Shown here piece after piece: positions 22,260 to 31,523 of a DNA stretch of 31,523 bases; within the stretch, counting starts at the first letter, position 1; each line of letters begins with the position of its first letter. The notes beneath the pieces were generated by a model, which saw only the letters and a list, made by a program, of their open reading frames with translations, ran no database searches and was not told where the DNA came from. A program made the position numbers and the translations under genes. Source of the DNA: JALYUA01 sp038229875 (GTDB taxonomy: Bacteria > Acidobacteriota > Thermoanaerobaculia > UBA5066 > Gp7-AA6); assembly GCA_038229875.1 (NCBI GenBank), contig JBBROA010000037.1:1-31523 (forward strand). Direction: 5' to 3'.

Positions 22260-22775
22260 GTGAGCTTCAGAGTAGGAGAGAAGGTGGTTTACCCCAATCA
22301 CGGCGTGTCCGTGGTGGAAAAGATCGGCGAAGGCTTCGCAACGGGGCCCGTTTCGCCTCGAAGCTTCTATCACCTCCGTCTTCTGTCGAACAACTCCAAG
22401 GTGATGGTTCCGATCGGCAACACGGACCTCATCGGACTGCGGAGGCTGACCCAGCGGAAGGACATTACGGGCTTGATGAAGCGGCTGGCCGACAGCCGGT
22501 TCTCGGCGTCGGGAGATTGGAAGGGCCGCTACAAACAGAACCTCGACAAGATGAAGAGCGGGAAACTGCACGACATCGCGGATGTTCTGAAAACGCTCAA
22601 TTTCATCAGCTCGCGCAAGACGCTCTCGTTCCGCGAGAAGAAGATGTACGAGCGGGCGAAGTACCTGATTGTTTCCGAGATCGCGGTGATCAACGGACTC
22701 GACGAGCCCGAAGTTGAGCGGCAGGTCGATCGGGCGCTGACGAAGTCGGCCGCGTCGAAGGCGGCAGCCCACTGA
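22260..22775 (+). CDS. carD: CarD/CdnL-family RNA polymerase-binding regulator, GTG start
   Basis: A 171-residue protein of the CarD/CdnL family. These proteins bind RNA polymerase beta and stabilise the open complex at ribosomal RNA and other promoters. The N-terminal Tudor-like domain reads FRVGEKVVYPNHGVSVVEKI, FYHLRLLSNNSKVMVPIGN and TDLIGLRRL. The helical C-terminal domain includes DWKGRYKQNLDKMKSGKLHD, FREKKMYERAKYLIVSEIAV and ending EVERQVDRAL. The start is GTG 22260, because AGGAGG (22248-22253) lies six bases upstream; an upstream TTG at 22242 would put the Shine-Dalgarno sequence inside the gene. It has its own promoter and a strong terminator, so it is a one-gene unit, and its leader has a direct repeat suggesting extra control. 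Confidence 0.95.
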   Translation: MSFRVGEKVVYPNHGVSVVEKIGEGFATGPVSPRSFYHLRLLSNNSKVMVPIGNTDLIGLRRLTQRKDITGLMKRLADSRFSASGDWKGRYKQNLDKMKSGKLHDIADVLKTLNFISSRKTLSFREKKMYERAKYLIVSEIAVINGLDEPEVERQVDRALTKSAASKAAAH

Positions 22776-22829
22776 ACCGGGAGGCGCCGGCGGGGTGCCC
22801 TGCCGGCCAGCGCTTCGAGGAACTAAAAT

Positions 22830-22867
22830 AGCGCCATGGGGAAAACCCTCATGGCGCTTTTTATTTT
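22830..22867 (+). terminator. Strong rho-independent terminator of carD
   Basis: AGCGCCATG-GGG, loop AAAA, CCC-T-CATGGCGCT form a 12-base-pair hairpin with one bulged T (22830-22858), followed by TTTTATTTT (22859-22867). It lies 55 bases after the carD stop. The left side has AAAAT, so it may also work weakly in the other direction. Confidence 0.92.
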
Positions 22868-22963
22868 GGGACACGAGCCGCTGGTTTCGCGCGCGCACGG
22901 AGTTTTCGCCGTGGCGGCGCCGGCGGAGAGCGAGCGGCGCGGGCCGCTTCGGGACAGCATGTC

Positions 22964-23542
22964 GTGAGCGCGCCGCTTTCTCCCGTGCCCGCTCCGAATG
23001 CTCGCGGACGACTCGCCGCGGCGTTCCCTCTCTTCGTCGGGCTGCTTCTCGGTTTCATCGGTGGTTACTTCGCGGGCGGTGCGGGACAAGCGGGATCCGC
23101 ACGCTCTTCCGGAGCCGGCGCTCCCGTGGCCGGCGGTGCGGTCGAATCCCTTCGTGCGGAGATCACCCGGGATCCCGAGAACCCCCGCCTCTGGACCGCC
23201 CTCGGAAATGCGTACTACGACGCGGAGGACTGGGACCACGCCGTCGAGGCGTACGAGAAGGCGTTGCGGAAAGCGCCGAAGGCTGCGGCGCTGCTTTCCG
23301 ATCTCGGAGCGGCCTATCGCAACCGCGGCGAATTCCGCCGCGCGATCTCGACGTTCGAACGCGCCCGCGCGGCCGATCCGAATCACTGGCAGGCGCTCCT
23401 CAATATGGTGCTCGTGCAGGCATTCGATTCGAAGGACGCTGCGGCGGCGCAGCGCGGCCTCGATGAGCTGAAGCGCCGCTACCCCGACATCCCGAACACC
23501 GACCGGCTCCAGGCACAGATCTCGCGCCTCCGGGCGGGATAA
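22964..23542 (+). CDS. Membrane-anchored TPR protein
   Basis: A 192-residue protein with an N-terminal membrane anchor (AAAFPLFVGLLLGFIGGYFAGG, about residues 18-40), a Gly/Ala/Ser linker, and three to four tetratricopeptide units: NPRLWTALGNAYYDAEDWDH, AVEAYEKALRKAPK, ALLSDLGAAYRNRGEFRRAI, STFERARAADPNHWQALLN. The layout resembles the TPR domains of cytochrome c biogenesis CcmH/NrfG-like proteins, but no ccm gene is near. The GTG start at 22964 is weakly supported, with no good ribosome-binding site; its reading frame has a short upstream extension without a better start. Two bases separate its stop from the next ATG, so it likely shares an mRNA with the small YHS-like protein and rarA. Confidence 0.82.
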   Translation: MSAPLSPVPAPNARGRLAAAFPLFVGLLLGFIGGYFAGGAGQAGSARSSGAGAPVAGGAVESLRAEITRDPENPRLWTALGNAYYDAEDWDHAVEAYEKALRKAPKAAALLSDLGAAYRNRGEFRRAISTFERARAADPNHWQALLNMVLVQAFDSKDAAAAQRGLDELKRRYPDIPNTDRLQAQISRLRAG

Positions 23543-23544
23543 GC

Positions 23545-23793
23545 ATGGCCCGGATCGCGATCTTCCTTTTTCTCCTGTTCGCGGTTCTCCTGGCGCTGAG
23601 GCTGATCGGGTTTCTGATCCGCTCCCTTTCCGCCGGGAGGCGCCACGCCGGGCCGCTCGTCCACGGCGAGATGGTCCGGGACCCGGTATGTGGGACCTGG
23701 ATCGACCGGCGTCTCGCGATCGCGGGACGCTCCGGGAAAGAATGGCTGCCCGTCTGTTCGGAAGATTGCCGCCGCGAGTTAGAGTCGCGATGA
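23545..23793 (+). CDS. Small membrane-anchored YHS-like (PP0621-type) protein
   Basis: An 82-residue protein with a membrane helix at the start (IAIFLFLLFAVLLALRLIGF) and a small cytoplasmic domain with MVRDPVCGTWI and, near the end, LPVCSEDCRREL. The DPVCG motif is that of YHS and related short metal-binding domains, and the later Cys-x3-Cys (VCSEDC) could complete a site. Similar short proteins (PP0621 type) are found in many bacteria without known function. It overlaps rarA by ATGA, so the two are translated together. Confidence 0.82.
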   Translation: MARIAIFLFLLFAVLLALRLIGFLIRSLSAGRRHAGPLVHGEMVRDPVCGTWIDRRLAIAGRSGKEWLPVCSEDCRRELESR

Positions 23794-25199
23794 GCGACCT
23801 TTTCGACGCGGAGGCGCCGCGGCGCATCACGAAAGAGCCGGCCGCCGACTCTCCGCTCGCCGACCGGATGCGGCCGCGATCGCTCGACGAGGTGGAAGGG
23901 CCCGAAGAGGTCGTCGGATCGAACGGCTTTCTCCGGCGGGCGCTCGCGGAAGACCGGATCCCGTCGCTCGTGTTCTGGGGACCCCCCGGCGTCGGAAAGA
24001 CGACACTCGCGCGCCTGATCGCCGCGCACACGTCGTCGGCGTTCCTCTCCTATTCGGCCGTCGCAACGGGCGTCAAGGAGATGCGGGAAGTGCTCGAGGG
24101 CGCCCGCAAGCGGAGGGCCGCGACCGCCCAGCGCACGATTCTCTTCCTGGATGAAATTCATCGCTTCAACCGCGCCCAGCAGGACGTCTTTCTCCCGTAC
24201 ATCGAGTCCGGTGAGATCGTCCTGATCGGCGCCACGACCGAAAATCCATCCTTCGAATTGAATGGAGCCCTCCTCTCCCGCTGCAAGGTCGTCGTGCTGG
24301 ATCCGCTCGCGCCGGAGGCTGTCGCGCGCATCGCCCGACGGGCGCTGCGGGACCTGTCGCGCGGGCTCGGCGCCCGGGATTTCAGGATGGACGACGAGGC
24401 GCTGTCGTTCATCGCGCAGACTTCGGGAGGCGACGCGCGCCGCGCGCTGAATCTTCTCGAAGCGGCGGCCGCGGACGCGGAGGCCGGCAAGACGAATCGC
24501 ATCGAGGCGTCGCGGCTGCGAGATCTCCTCCAGCGCAAGGTGCTCCTGTACGACAAGGCGGGGGAGGAGCACTACAACCTCATCTCCGCCCTTCACAAGT
24601 CGATGCGGGAGTCGGACCCGGACGCCACCATCTACTGGCTCGTCCGGATGCTCGAAGCGGGCGAGGAACCTCTGTACCTCGCGAGGCGGATCGTGCGGTT
24701 CGCGTCCGAGGACGTGGGCCTCGCCGACACGCGCGCGCTCCGGATCGCGCTCGACGCGAAGGAGGCATTCGAGTTCCTGGGTCTTCCGGAAGGGTCCCTC
24801 GCGCTCGCCCAGGCCGCGGTCTACTGCGCGATGGCTCCGAAATCAAACGCGCTCTATGAGGCCGAGAACGAGGCAAAGCGTGACGTCGCGGAGAAACCGG
24901 CCGAGCCGGTGCCGCCGGTGATCCGCAACGCGGTGACCCGTCTCATGAAAGAGGTCGGGTACGGAAAGGGATATCGCTACGCGCACGCCGAGCCCGAAGG
25001 CGTCGGCGGGGTCGAGTGCCTCCCGGAAACTCTGAAGGGGCGGCGGTACTACCGCCCGCGCTCATCCGGTGAAGAAGCCGAGCTCGCCCGGCGACTCGAG
25101 CACATCATGAAGAAGCGCCAGGAGAAGTGGGCCAAGGAAGAGCACGCAGCCGAAGAAGCGAGCCGCGCGCGCCGCAGGACGCGCGAAAAGGAAGACTGA
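23790..25199 (+). CDS. rarA: RarA/MgsA, replication-associated recombination AAA+ ATPase
   Basis: A 469-residue AAA+ ATPase of the RarA (MgsA, WRNIP1) family, which acts at stalled replication forks and single-stranded gaps. ATG 23790 overlaps the previous stop. The N-terminal part has SPLADRMRPRSLDEVEG, then Walker A GPPGVGKTTLAR, Walker B ILFLDEIHRFNRAQQD and sensor-1 IGATTENPSFELNGALLSR, all hallmarks of the family. The C-terminal oligomerisation region shows HYNLISALHKSMRESDPDA, YWLVRMLEAGEEPLYLARR and AYCAMAPKSN-like text (AVYCAMAPKSNALY), followed by VGYGKGYRYAHAE. A charged tail of about 35 residues rich in Glu, Lys and Arg is longer than usual. Confidence 0.96.
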   Translation: MSDLFDAEAPRRITKEPAADSPLADRMRPRSLDEVEGPEEVVGSNGFLRRALAEDRIPSLVFWGPPGVGKTTLARLIAAHTSSAFLSYSAVATGVKEMREVLEGARKRRAATAQRTILFLDEIHRFNRAQQDVFLPYIESGEIVLIGATTENPSFELNGALLSRCKVVVLDPLAPEAVARIARRALRDLSRGLGARDFRMDDEALSFIAQTSGGDARRALNLLEAAAADAEAGKTNRIEASRLRDLLQRKVLLYDKAGEEHYNLISALHKSMRESDPDATIYWLVRMLEAGEEPLYLARRIVRFASEDVGLADTRALRIALDAKEAFEFLGLPEGSLALAQAAVYCAMAPKSNALYEAENEAKRDVAEKPAEPVPPVIRNAVTRLMKEVGYGKGYRYAHAEPEGVGGVECLPETLKGRRYYRPRSSGEEAELARRLEHIMKKRQEKWAKEEHAAEEASRARRRTREKED

Positions 25200-25208
25200 C
25201 GGTCCCCG

Positions 25209-25230
25209 CTCGGCGCTTTTTGCCGCCGAG
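25209..25230. terminator. Hairpin between convergent rarA and guaB
   Basis: CTCGGCG (25209-25215) and CGCCGAG (25224-25230) pair around the loop CTTTTTGC, touching the guaB stop. There is no long T-run on either side, so termination efficiency is uncertain; it is the only candidate in the 31 bases between these convergent genes. Confidence 0.5.
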
Positions 25231-26780
<1,550 letters not shown>

Positions 26781-26781
<1 letters not shown>

Positions 26782-29711
26782 CAGGCGCCCGCCTCCGCTT
26801 CATTGCCGGTGGCTTTCGAGCCGCCCTTCGCGCCGCCGCCGGCGGGGCCGCCTTCGGCTCCATGGCACTTCTTGTACTTCTTGCCGGAGCCGCAGGGACA
26901 CGGGTCATTGCGTCCGACCTTGGGCGCCTGGCGCTGGACCGTTTCGGGCTTCGCGTCCTGCCCGCCGGAGGCCGCGGCGCCATAGGAATAGTTCACGTTG
27001 GAGGCCTGCCGGCGTTGGGGGAGCGCAACCGGCTCGCGCGACGGCTCGGCGACGTCGCCCTCGGCCTCGCGGAGGACGGGCTGGAGCCGGAAGAGGTACT
27101 GCACGATCTGGTCTTCGATCCGCTCTTTCATCACCGTGAACAGCTCGAACGATTCCTTCTTGTACTCGACGAGCGGGTCGCGCTGGCCATAGCCGCGCAG
27201 GCCGATGCCTTCCTTCAAGTGGTCGATCGCGAGGAGATGGTCCTTCCACTGCTGGTCGACGACCTGCAGCATGACGAACTTCTCATGAAGCCGCATCGTC
27301 TCGGGCCCGAGGAGAAGCTCCTTCTGCTGATACCGCTCGGTCAGGTTTTTCAGGAACTCTTCGCGAATCGTGTCGCGGTCTTTGCCGGCGAGGTCGGGCG
27401 CGTCGAACCCGAAGAACTCCTTCAGGTCGATCGCGAAGCCGCTCATGTCCCACTCGTCCGCACCCTTTTCGGGATCGAGGTGCCGGTTGAAGCTCGCGTC
27501 GAAGATGGTCTCCGCCAGGTGAAGCACTTCGTCCTTCGCCATGCGGCCGTGGAGGATCTCGCGGCGGAGCTTGTAGATCTCCTCGCGCTGCCGGTTCATC
27601 ACGTCGTCGTACTCGAGCAGGTGCTTTCGGCTTTCGAAATTGCGCCCTTCGACCTGCTTCTGCGCGCGCTCGATCGCTCGGCTGACCATCCCGTGCTCGA
27701 TCGGGACTCCTTCTTCCATGCCGAGCTTGCGCATGATGTTCTGCAGCCGGTCGCTGCCGAAGATCCGCATCAGGTCGTCTTCGAGAGAGAGGTAGAACCT
27801 CGACGCACCCGGGTCGCCCTGCCGACCGCTCCTCCCGCGCAGCTGGTTGTCGACGCGCCGCGACTCGTGGCGCTCGGTCCCGACGATGAAGAGCCCGCCT
27901 TCGCCGAGAACCTGCTCCTTGTCCTTCGCCGCCGCGGCGCGCAGATCCGTCAGGAGCTTCTGGTACTCCTCTTCGCTGCCGAGCTGGTTGCGCTGCTGCT
28001 CCGCCATGGCCTCGGGATTTCCGCCGAGCACGATGTCCGTGCCGCGGCCCGCCATGTTCGTTGCGATCGTGACCGCGCCCGGCCGGCCGGCCTGCGCGAC
28101 GATCTCGGCTTCTTTCTCGTGGAACTTCGCGTTCAAGACGACGTGCGGCACCTTGCGGGTCTTCAGGAGATTCGAGAGCCGCTCGGATTTCTCGATCGAT
28201 ACCGTGCCGACTAAGACCGGCTGTCCGCGCTCGCGCAGCGCCACGATCTCGTCGGCCACCGCTTCGTATTTTTCGGGCTCGGAGGCATACACGACGTCCT
28301 GATGGTCGGCGCGGATCATCGGTTGGTTCGTCGGGATGACGACGACGTCGAGCTTGTAGATCTGGTGGAACTCGGAGGCCTCCGTATCGGCCGTTCCGGT
28401 CATACCGGCGAGCTTCTCGTAGAGGCGGAAGTAGTTCTGGAGAGTGATCGTCGCGAGCGTCTGGTTCTCCCGCTCGATCTTGACGTTTTCCTTCGCCTCG
28501 ACCGCCTGGTGGAGCCCGTCGGACCACCGGCGGCCCGGCAGCACGCGGCCGGTGAACTCGTCGACGATCAGCACCTGGCCGTCGCGCACCATGTAATCGA
28601 CGTCCCGCTTGTACAGCGCGTGGGCACGCAGAGCCTGTTCGATGCCGTGCAGGAGCTCGATGTTCTGGAGCTCGTACAGGTTTTCGACGCGGATGAGCTT
28701 CTCGGCCTTGCCGACGCCCTCTTCGGTCAGAACGGCGGTCCGGGATTTCTCGTCCACCAGGTAGTCGCCGGTCGTCGTCTTGTTGCCGTGCTTGTCGGTC
28801 TCTTCTTTGCCGACGACGAGACTCGGGATCACGCGGTTGCACTTGTAGTAGATGTCGGTGTTCTCTTCGGAGGGGCCCGAGATGATCAGCGGTGTCCGGG
28901 CTTCGTCTACGAGGATCGAGTCGACTTCGTCCACGATCGCGAAGACATGCTCGCGCTGGACCATGGCCTCGATCTCGAATTTCATGTTGTCGCGCAGGTA
29001 GTCGAAACCGAACTCGTTGTTGGTCCCGTAGGTCACGTCGGCGGCGTAGGCCTCGCGGCGCTCGACCGGGCGCAGGTTGATCAGGCGCTCATCGGTGGTT
29101 GGGTAGCCCGGCTCAAAGACGTAGCTCGAGTCGTGGGTGATCATCCCCAGGCTGACCCCCAGGAAGTGGAAGATCGGGCCCATCCACTGCGGGTCGCGCC
29201 GGGCGAGGTAGTCGTTGGGGGTGACCACGTGGACGCCCCGGCCGGACAATGAGTTGAGGACGGCGGCCAACGGGGCGACCAGGGTCTTGCCCTCGCCGGT
29301 GCGCATCTCGGCGATCTTGCCCTGGTGGAGGACGAACCCGCCGATCAGCTGGACGTCGAAGTGGCGCATCCCCAGGGTCCGCTTCATTGCCTCGCGGATC
29401 ATCGCGAAGACCTCGGGCACGGCCTCCTCGAGGGCCGCGCTGATCCGGTCCGCCTCGCGCTTGCGGCGAGCCTTGGCCAGCTCGCTGCGCCGCTCGCGCT
29501 CGGGGTGGTTGAGCTCGTCATCGCCCGGCTCGTCGGGCTCGGCCACCGTCCGGATCTCTTCCCGGAGCGTGTCGAAGCGCGCCCGGATTTCCGCGTCGGA
29601 CAACGCCTCGAACTCGGGTTCGAGTGCGTTGGCCTCGTCGATCAGGGGCTGGATGCGCCGGATTTCCCGATCGTTGGAGTCAACGAACCGGTTGAGAAAG
29701 CCAAGAACCAT
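26781..29711 (-). CDS. secA: SecA preprotein translocase ATPase, probable mosaic sequence
   Basis: SecA drives export of unfolded proteins through SecYEG. At 976 residues all parts are present: MRTGEGKT (Walker A, 136-143), TPNDYLARRD, TYGTNNEFGFDYLRDNM (227-243), DEVDSILVDEARTPLIISGP, the preprotein cross-linking region, DEFTGRVLPGRRWSDGLHQA, GTVSIEKSERLS, TNMAGRGTDIVLGG, the helical scaffold, and a C-terminal zinc motif NDPCPCGSGKKYKKCHG. The first ~240 residues look different in origin. VFDSN-like RFVDSNDREIRRIQPLI, VVTPNDYLARRDPQWMGPI and the long insert FEPGYPTTDERLINLRPVER resemble Chloroflexota SecA. The rest, such as SGPSEENTDIYYKCNRVIP, fits Acidobacteriota. The switch falls in the best-conserved segment (about 28,985-29,030). 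Confidence 0.97.
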
Positions 29712-29752
29712 GGGCCCAGAGTATAGGCGAGGAGCTCACAGGCCCCTGCCGG

Positions 29753-30004
29753 CTACTTCCAGAAGCCCGTCCCGTAGCCGGCAATCAGGAGCACGAAGGT
29801 CAGCCCGGCCAGGGCAACCCAGAACACGACCGACATGGCCGTGGACGTGGGGTTCATCTCGACGTTGGCCAGCTTGGGCAGCCGGCCGTCGCGGAGGGCC
29901 GATCCCCAGCGCGGGGAACGCAGCTGGGTTCGCCAGTCGTCGGGCTGGACCGTGCGTCGCTCGAGGCCGCCCTTGCCGTCCGGCCGGTGAAGCTGCAGGC
30001 TCAT
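29753..30004 (-). CDS. Small tail-anchored membrane protein between prs and secA
   Basis: An 83-residue protein whose ATG overlaps the prs stop (ATGA). The first 50 residues are polar (LHRPDGKGGLERRTVQPDDW, RSPRWGSALRDGRLPKL), then comes EMNPTSTAMSV and one membrane helix, VVFWVALAGLTFVLLIAGYG, ending TGFWK five residues later. The helix at the very C-terminus suggests tail anchoring with the bulk in the cytoplasm. I do not know a function. The overlap, the 41-base gap to secA and the normal codon pattern make it a real gene rather than a chance frame. I have an impression of relatives in Chloroflexota, which I cannot test here. Confidence 0.75.
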   Translation of the reverse strand: MSLQLHRPDGKGGLERRTVQPDDWRTQLRSPRWGSALRDGRLPKLANVEMNPTSTAMSVVFWVALAGLTFVLLIAGYGTGFWK

Positions 30005-31065
30005 GCGTCTCCCTGTGGTCCGTCCTGGGCCGGAGCGTCGTCCGGCGCCGGTTCATCGCTCAGGTCGAGTGTGCGCTCCGTGCCGTCATCCCACATCAGC
30101 ATCTGCTGGGTGAGGGCCACGTCGCTGCTGAACAGGGCGCCAACCGATTCGCCCCGGTGGATCCGCCGGATGGCCTCACCGATGAGCGGCGCAATCGAGA
30201 AGGTCTTGATCTTGGAGATGCGCTTGGCCGGGGGCAGCGGGATCGAGTCGGTCAGGATGATCTCCTTGATGCTCGACGCCCGGATGCGCTCGATCGCCGG
30301 TTCGGACAGCACCCCATGAGTGGCGGCCGCGTAGATCTCCTGGACGCCTTCGCGCTCGAGGGCCCGGACGATCTCGATCAGCGTCCCACCCGTGTCGATC
30401 TCGTCATCGACGATGATCGCGCGCTTGCCCCGGACCTCGCCGATGACGTTCATCAGCTCGGCCCGATCCAGGTTGCCCACCCGGCGCTTCTCGATGATGG
30501 CCAGGGGCGCGTCGATCAGCTCGGCGAACGTCCGGGCGCGCTTGGCAAAGCCCAGGTCGGTGACCACGACCAGGTCCTCGAGGTGCTTCGTCCGGAAGTA
30601 GTTGCTCAGGATGTGAACAGCGGTCAGCTCGTCCACGGGGATGTTGAAGAAGCCCTGGATCTGGCCCTGGTGGAGATCCAGGGTGAGGACCCGGTCGGCC
30701 CCGGCCACGGTGATCATGTCGGCAATCAGGCGGGCCGTAATCGGTACCCGCGGTTGGTCCTTCTTGTCCGACCGGCCATAGGCGTAGAACGGAACCACCG
30801 CCGTGATCCGGCCGGCACTCGCTCGCTTGAACGCATCGATCAGGATCAGCAGCTCCATGATCGACTGGTTGACCGGGTGCGAGGTGGGCTGGATCAGGAA
30901 GACGTCCTTCTCGCGGACGTTGTCCAGGATCTTGACGAAGATGTTCTCGTTGGCGAACTGGAAGACCTCGGCCTTGCCCAGCTCCACGTCCAGGTAGCGG
31001 CAGATCTTGCGGGCCAGGTCCGGGTTGGCGTTGCCCGTGTAGATATCGAAGTGATCCGAGTACAC
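30001..31065 (-). CDS. prs: Ribose-phosphate pyrophosphokinase (PRPP synthetase)
   Basis: This enzyme makes PRPP from ribose-5-phosphate and ATP for nucleotide, histidine and tryptophan synthesis. The conserved blocks are FDIYTGNANPDLARKI, QFANENIFVKILDNVREKDV, QPTSHPVNQSIMELL, VVPFYAYGRSDKKDQPRVPI, TLDLHQGQIQGFFNIPVDEL and the PRPP loop IIVDDEIDTGGTLIEIV. I prefer GTG 31065 because GGAGGAG is eight bases upstream and it starts five residues before the first conserved block; GTG 31095 is an alternative giving ten more residues. The core is normal, but a C-terminal extension of about 45 residues (after SVGALF) ends in an acidic Asp/Glu/Pro tail. It lies between gyrA and the small membrane protein on the same strand. 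Confidence 0.95.
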   Translation of the reverse strand: MYSDHFDIYTGNANPDLARKICRYLDVELGKAEVFQFANENIFVKILDNVREKDVFLIQPTSHPVNQSIMELLILIDAFKRASAGRITAVVPFYAYGRSDKKDQPRVPITARLIADMITVAGADRVLTLDLHQGQIQGFFNIPVDELTAVHILSNYFRTKHLEDLVVVTDLGFAKRARTFAELIDAPLAIIEKRRVGNLDRAELMNVIGEVRGKRAIIVDDEIDTGGTLIEIVRALEREGVQEIYAAATHGVLSEPAIERIRASSIKEIILTDSIPLPPAKRISKIKTFSIAPLIGEAIRRIHRGESVGALFSSDVALTQQMLMWDDGTERTLDLSDEPAPDDAPAQDGPQGDA

Positions 31066-31106
31066 GGGAGGCTCTCCTCCGCCGAGAATCGTCACCGGAC
31101 CTGAGG

Positions 31107-31523
31107 TCAGGACGCTGGTGTGCCAGTCGGTGGCGTGCCGGCCGGTTCGTCATTGTCGTCGAGACCATCGTCGTCCGCCAGCCCCTCGCGGAAGGCCGCG
31201 ATCGCAACCACCCGGTCGCCCTCCGCCAGGCGCATCACGATGACCCCCCGGGCGGCACTGCTGTAGCGATTGATGCTGTTGGTCTCGGTCCGGATGACCT
31301 GGCCGCCGGAGCTGATCAGGAACAGCTCCTCGTCCTGTTCGGTCACCTGCTGGACCGCCGCCACGTTGCCCGTCTTGCGCCCTTCTAGCGAGATCAGGCC
31401 AACGCCCTGCCCGCCGCGATGCTTGACCCGGAACTCGGTCAGGGGCACCCGCTTGCCGTAACCCGTCTCGGTCAGGACCAGCAGGTCGGCGTCAGGTTGG
31501 ACGACGCTCATCGAGATGACCTC
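31107..31523 (-). CDS. gyrA: DNA gyrase subunit A, C-terminal end (partial)
   Basis: The last 138 codons of gyrA, entering from the right edge. The frame is open to the end of the window (E-V-I-S before the Met at 31511), so no start is present. The visible residues are the final blades of the GyrA C-terminal beta-pinwheel, which wraps DNA: LLVLTETGYGKRVPLTEFRV, KHRGGQGVGLISLEGRKTGN, DEELFLISSGGQVIRTETNS and SAARGVIVMRLAEGDRVV. The G-rich blade turn KHRGGQGV corresponds to the GyrA-box-like pattern. The end is an acidic tail rich in Asp, Pro and Thr. Gene order gyrA-prs-small-secA is compact on the minus strand. Confidence 0.93.
   Translation of the reverse strand, partial: EVISMSVVQPDADLLVLTETGYGKRVPLTEFRVKHRGGQGVGLISLEGRKTGNVAAVQQVTEQDEELFLISSGGQVIRTETNSINRYSSAARGVIVMRLAEGDRVVAIAAFREGLADDDGLDDNDEPAGTPPTGTPAS

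Overview
The window is GC-rich (roughly two thirds G+C by eye), gene-dense bacterial DNA with frequent ATGA/GTGA stop-start overlaps and GTG, TTG and one probable CTG start. Positions 1 to about 29,000 look like an Acidobacteriota chromosome. The best clue is the protein at 9610-11307, which has the VWFA-related domain typical of Acidobacteria; the WGxxGxxG-anchored protein, the CarD regulator and the TPR-rich Ton operon fit. No phage, insertion sequence, CRISPR array or rRNA is visible.

Layout. (1) 1-2922, plus strand: end of ribD, ribE, an unrecognised coupled gene and hemW. (2) 2939-3670: a periplasmic protein behind a palindrome, ended by a strong two-way terminator. (3) 3709-9411, minus strand: a proton-pumping pyrophosphatase (hppA), preceded by a five-gene Ton operon (TPR lipoprotein, tonB, exbB, two exbD). 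(4) 9610-14069, plus strand: VWA protein, a TIGR04282-type transferase-like protein, the NAD(P)HX repair enzyme nnr, and tsaE. (5) 14066-15339, minus strand: an outer-membrane beta-barrel and a TlpA-like thioredoxin. (6) 15486-19800, plus strand: a ReAV-type asparaginase with a changed zinc ligand, a Cys-less rhodanese lipoprotein, a UbiD-type decarboxylase, and an NtrC-like protein that has lost its phosphorylation, ATPase and sigma-54 motifs. (7) 19927-22260: a frameshifted response-regulator receiver, a DUF1003 membrane protein, a frameshifted WGxxGxxG-anchored protein and tRNA-Leu(CAA). (8) 22260-25199, plus strand: carD with a good promoter and a repeated leader element, a strong terminator, a membrane TPR protein, a small YHS-like protein and rarA. 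(9) 25231-31523, minus strand: gyrA (C-terminal end), prs, a small membrane protein, secA and guaB.

Two cautions. First, secA looks like a mosaic. Its first ~240 residues, with the prs/small-protein/gyrA block beyond it, resemble Chloroflexota; the rest of SecA and guaB fit Acidobacteriota. The switch falls in a very conserved stretch (about 28,985-29,030), as expected for a misassembled contig, although a real recombination cannot be excluded from sequence alone. Second, two genes (receiver and WGxxGxxG protein) are readable only across frameshifts, so either base errors or real decay must be considered.

I did not find a clear new multi-gene system. The most promising leads are the degenerate NtrC-like regulator beside a broken receiver, the coupled unknown gene between ribE and hemW, and the variant asparaginase.
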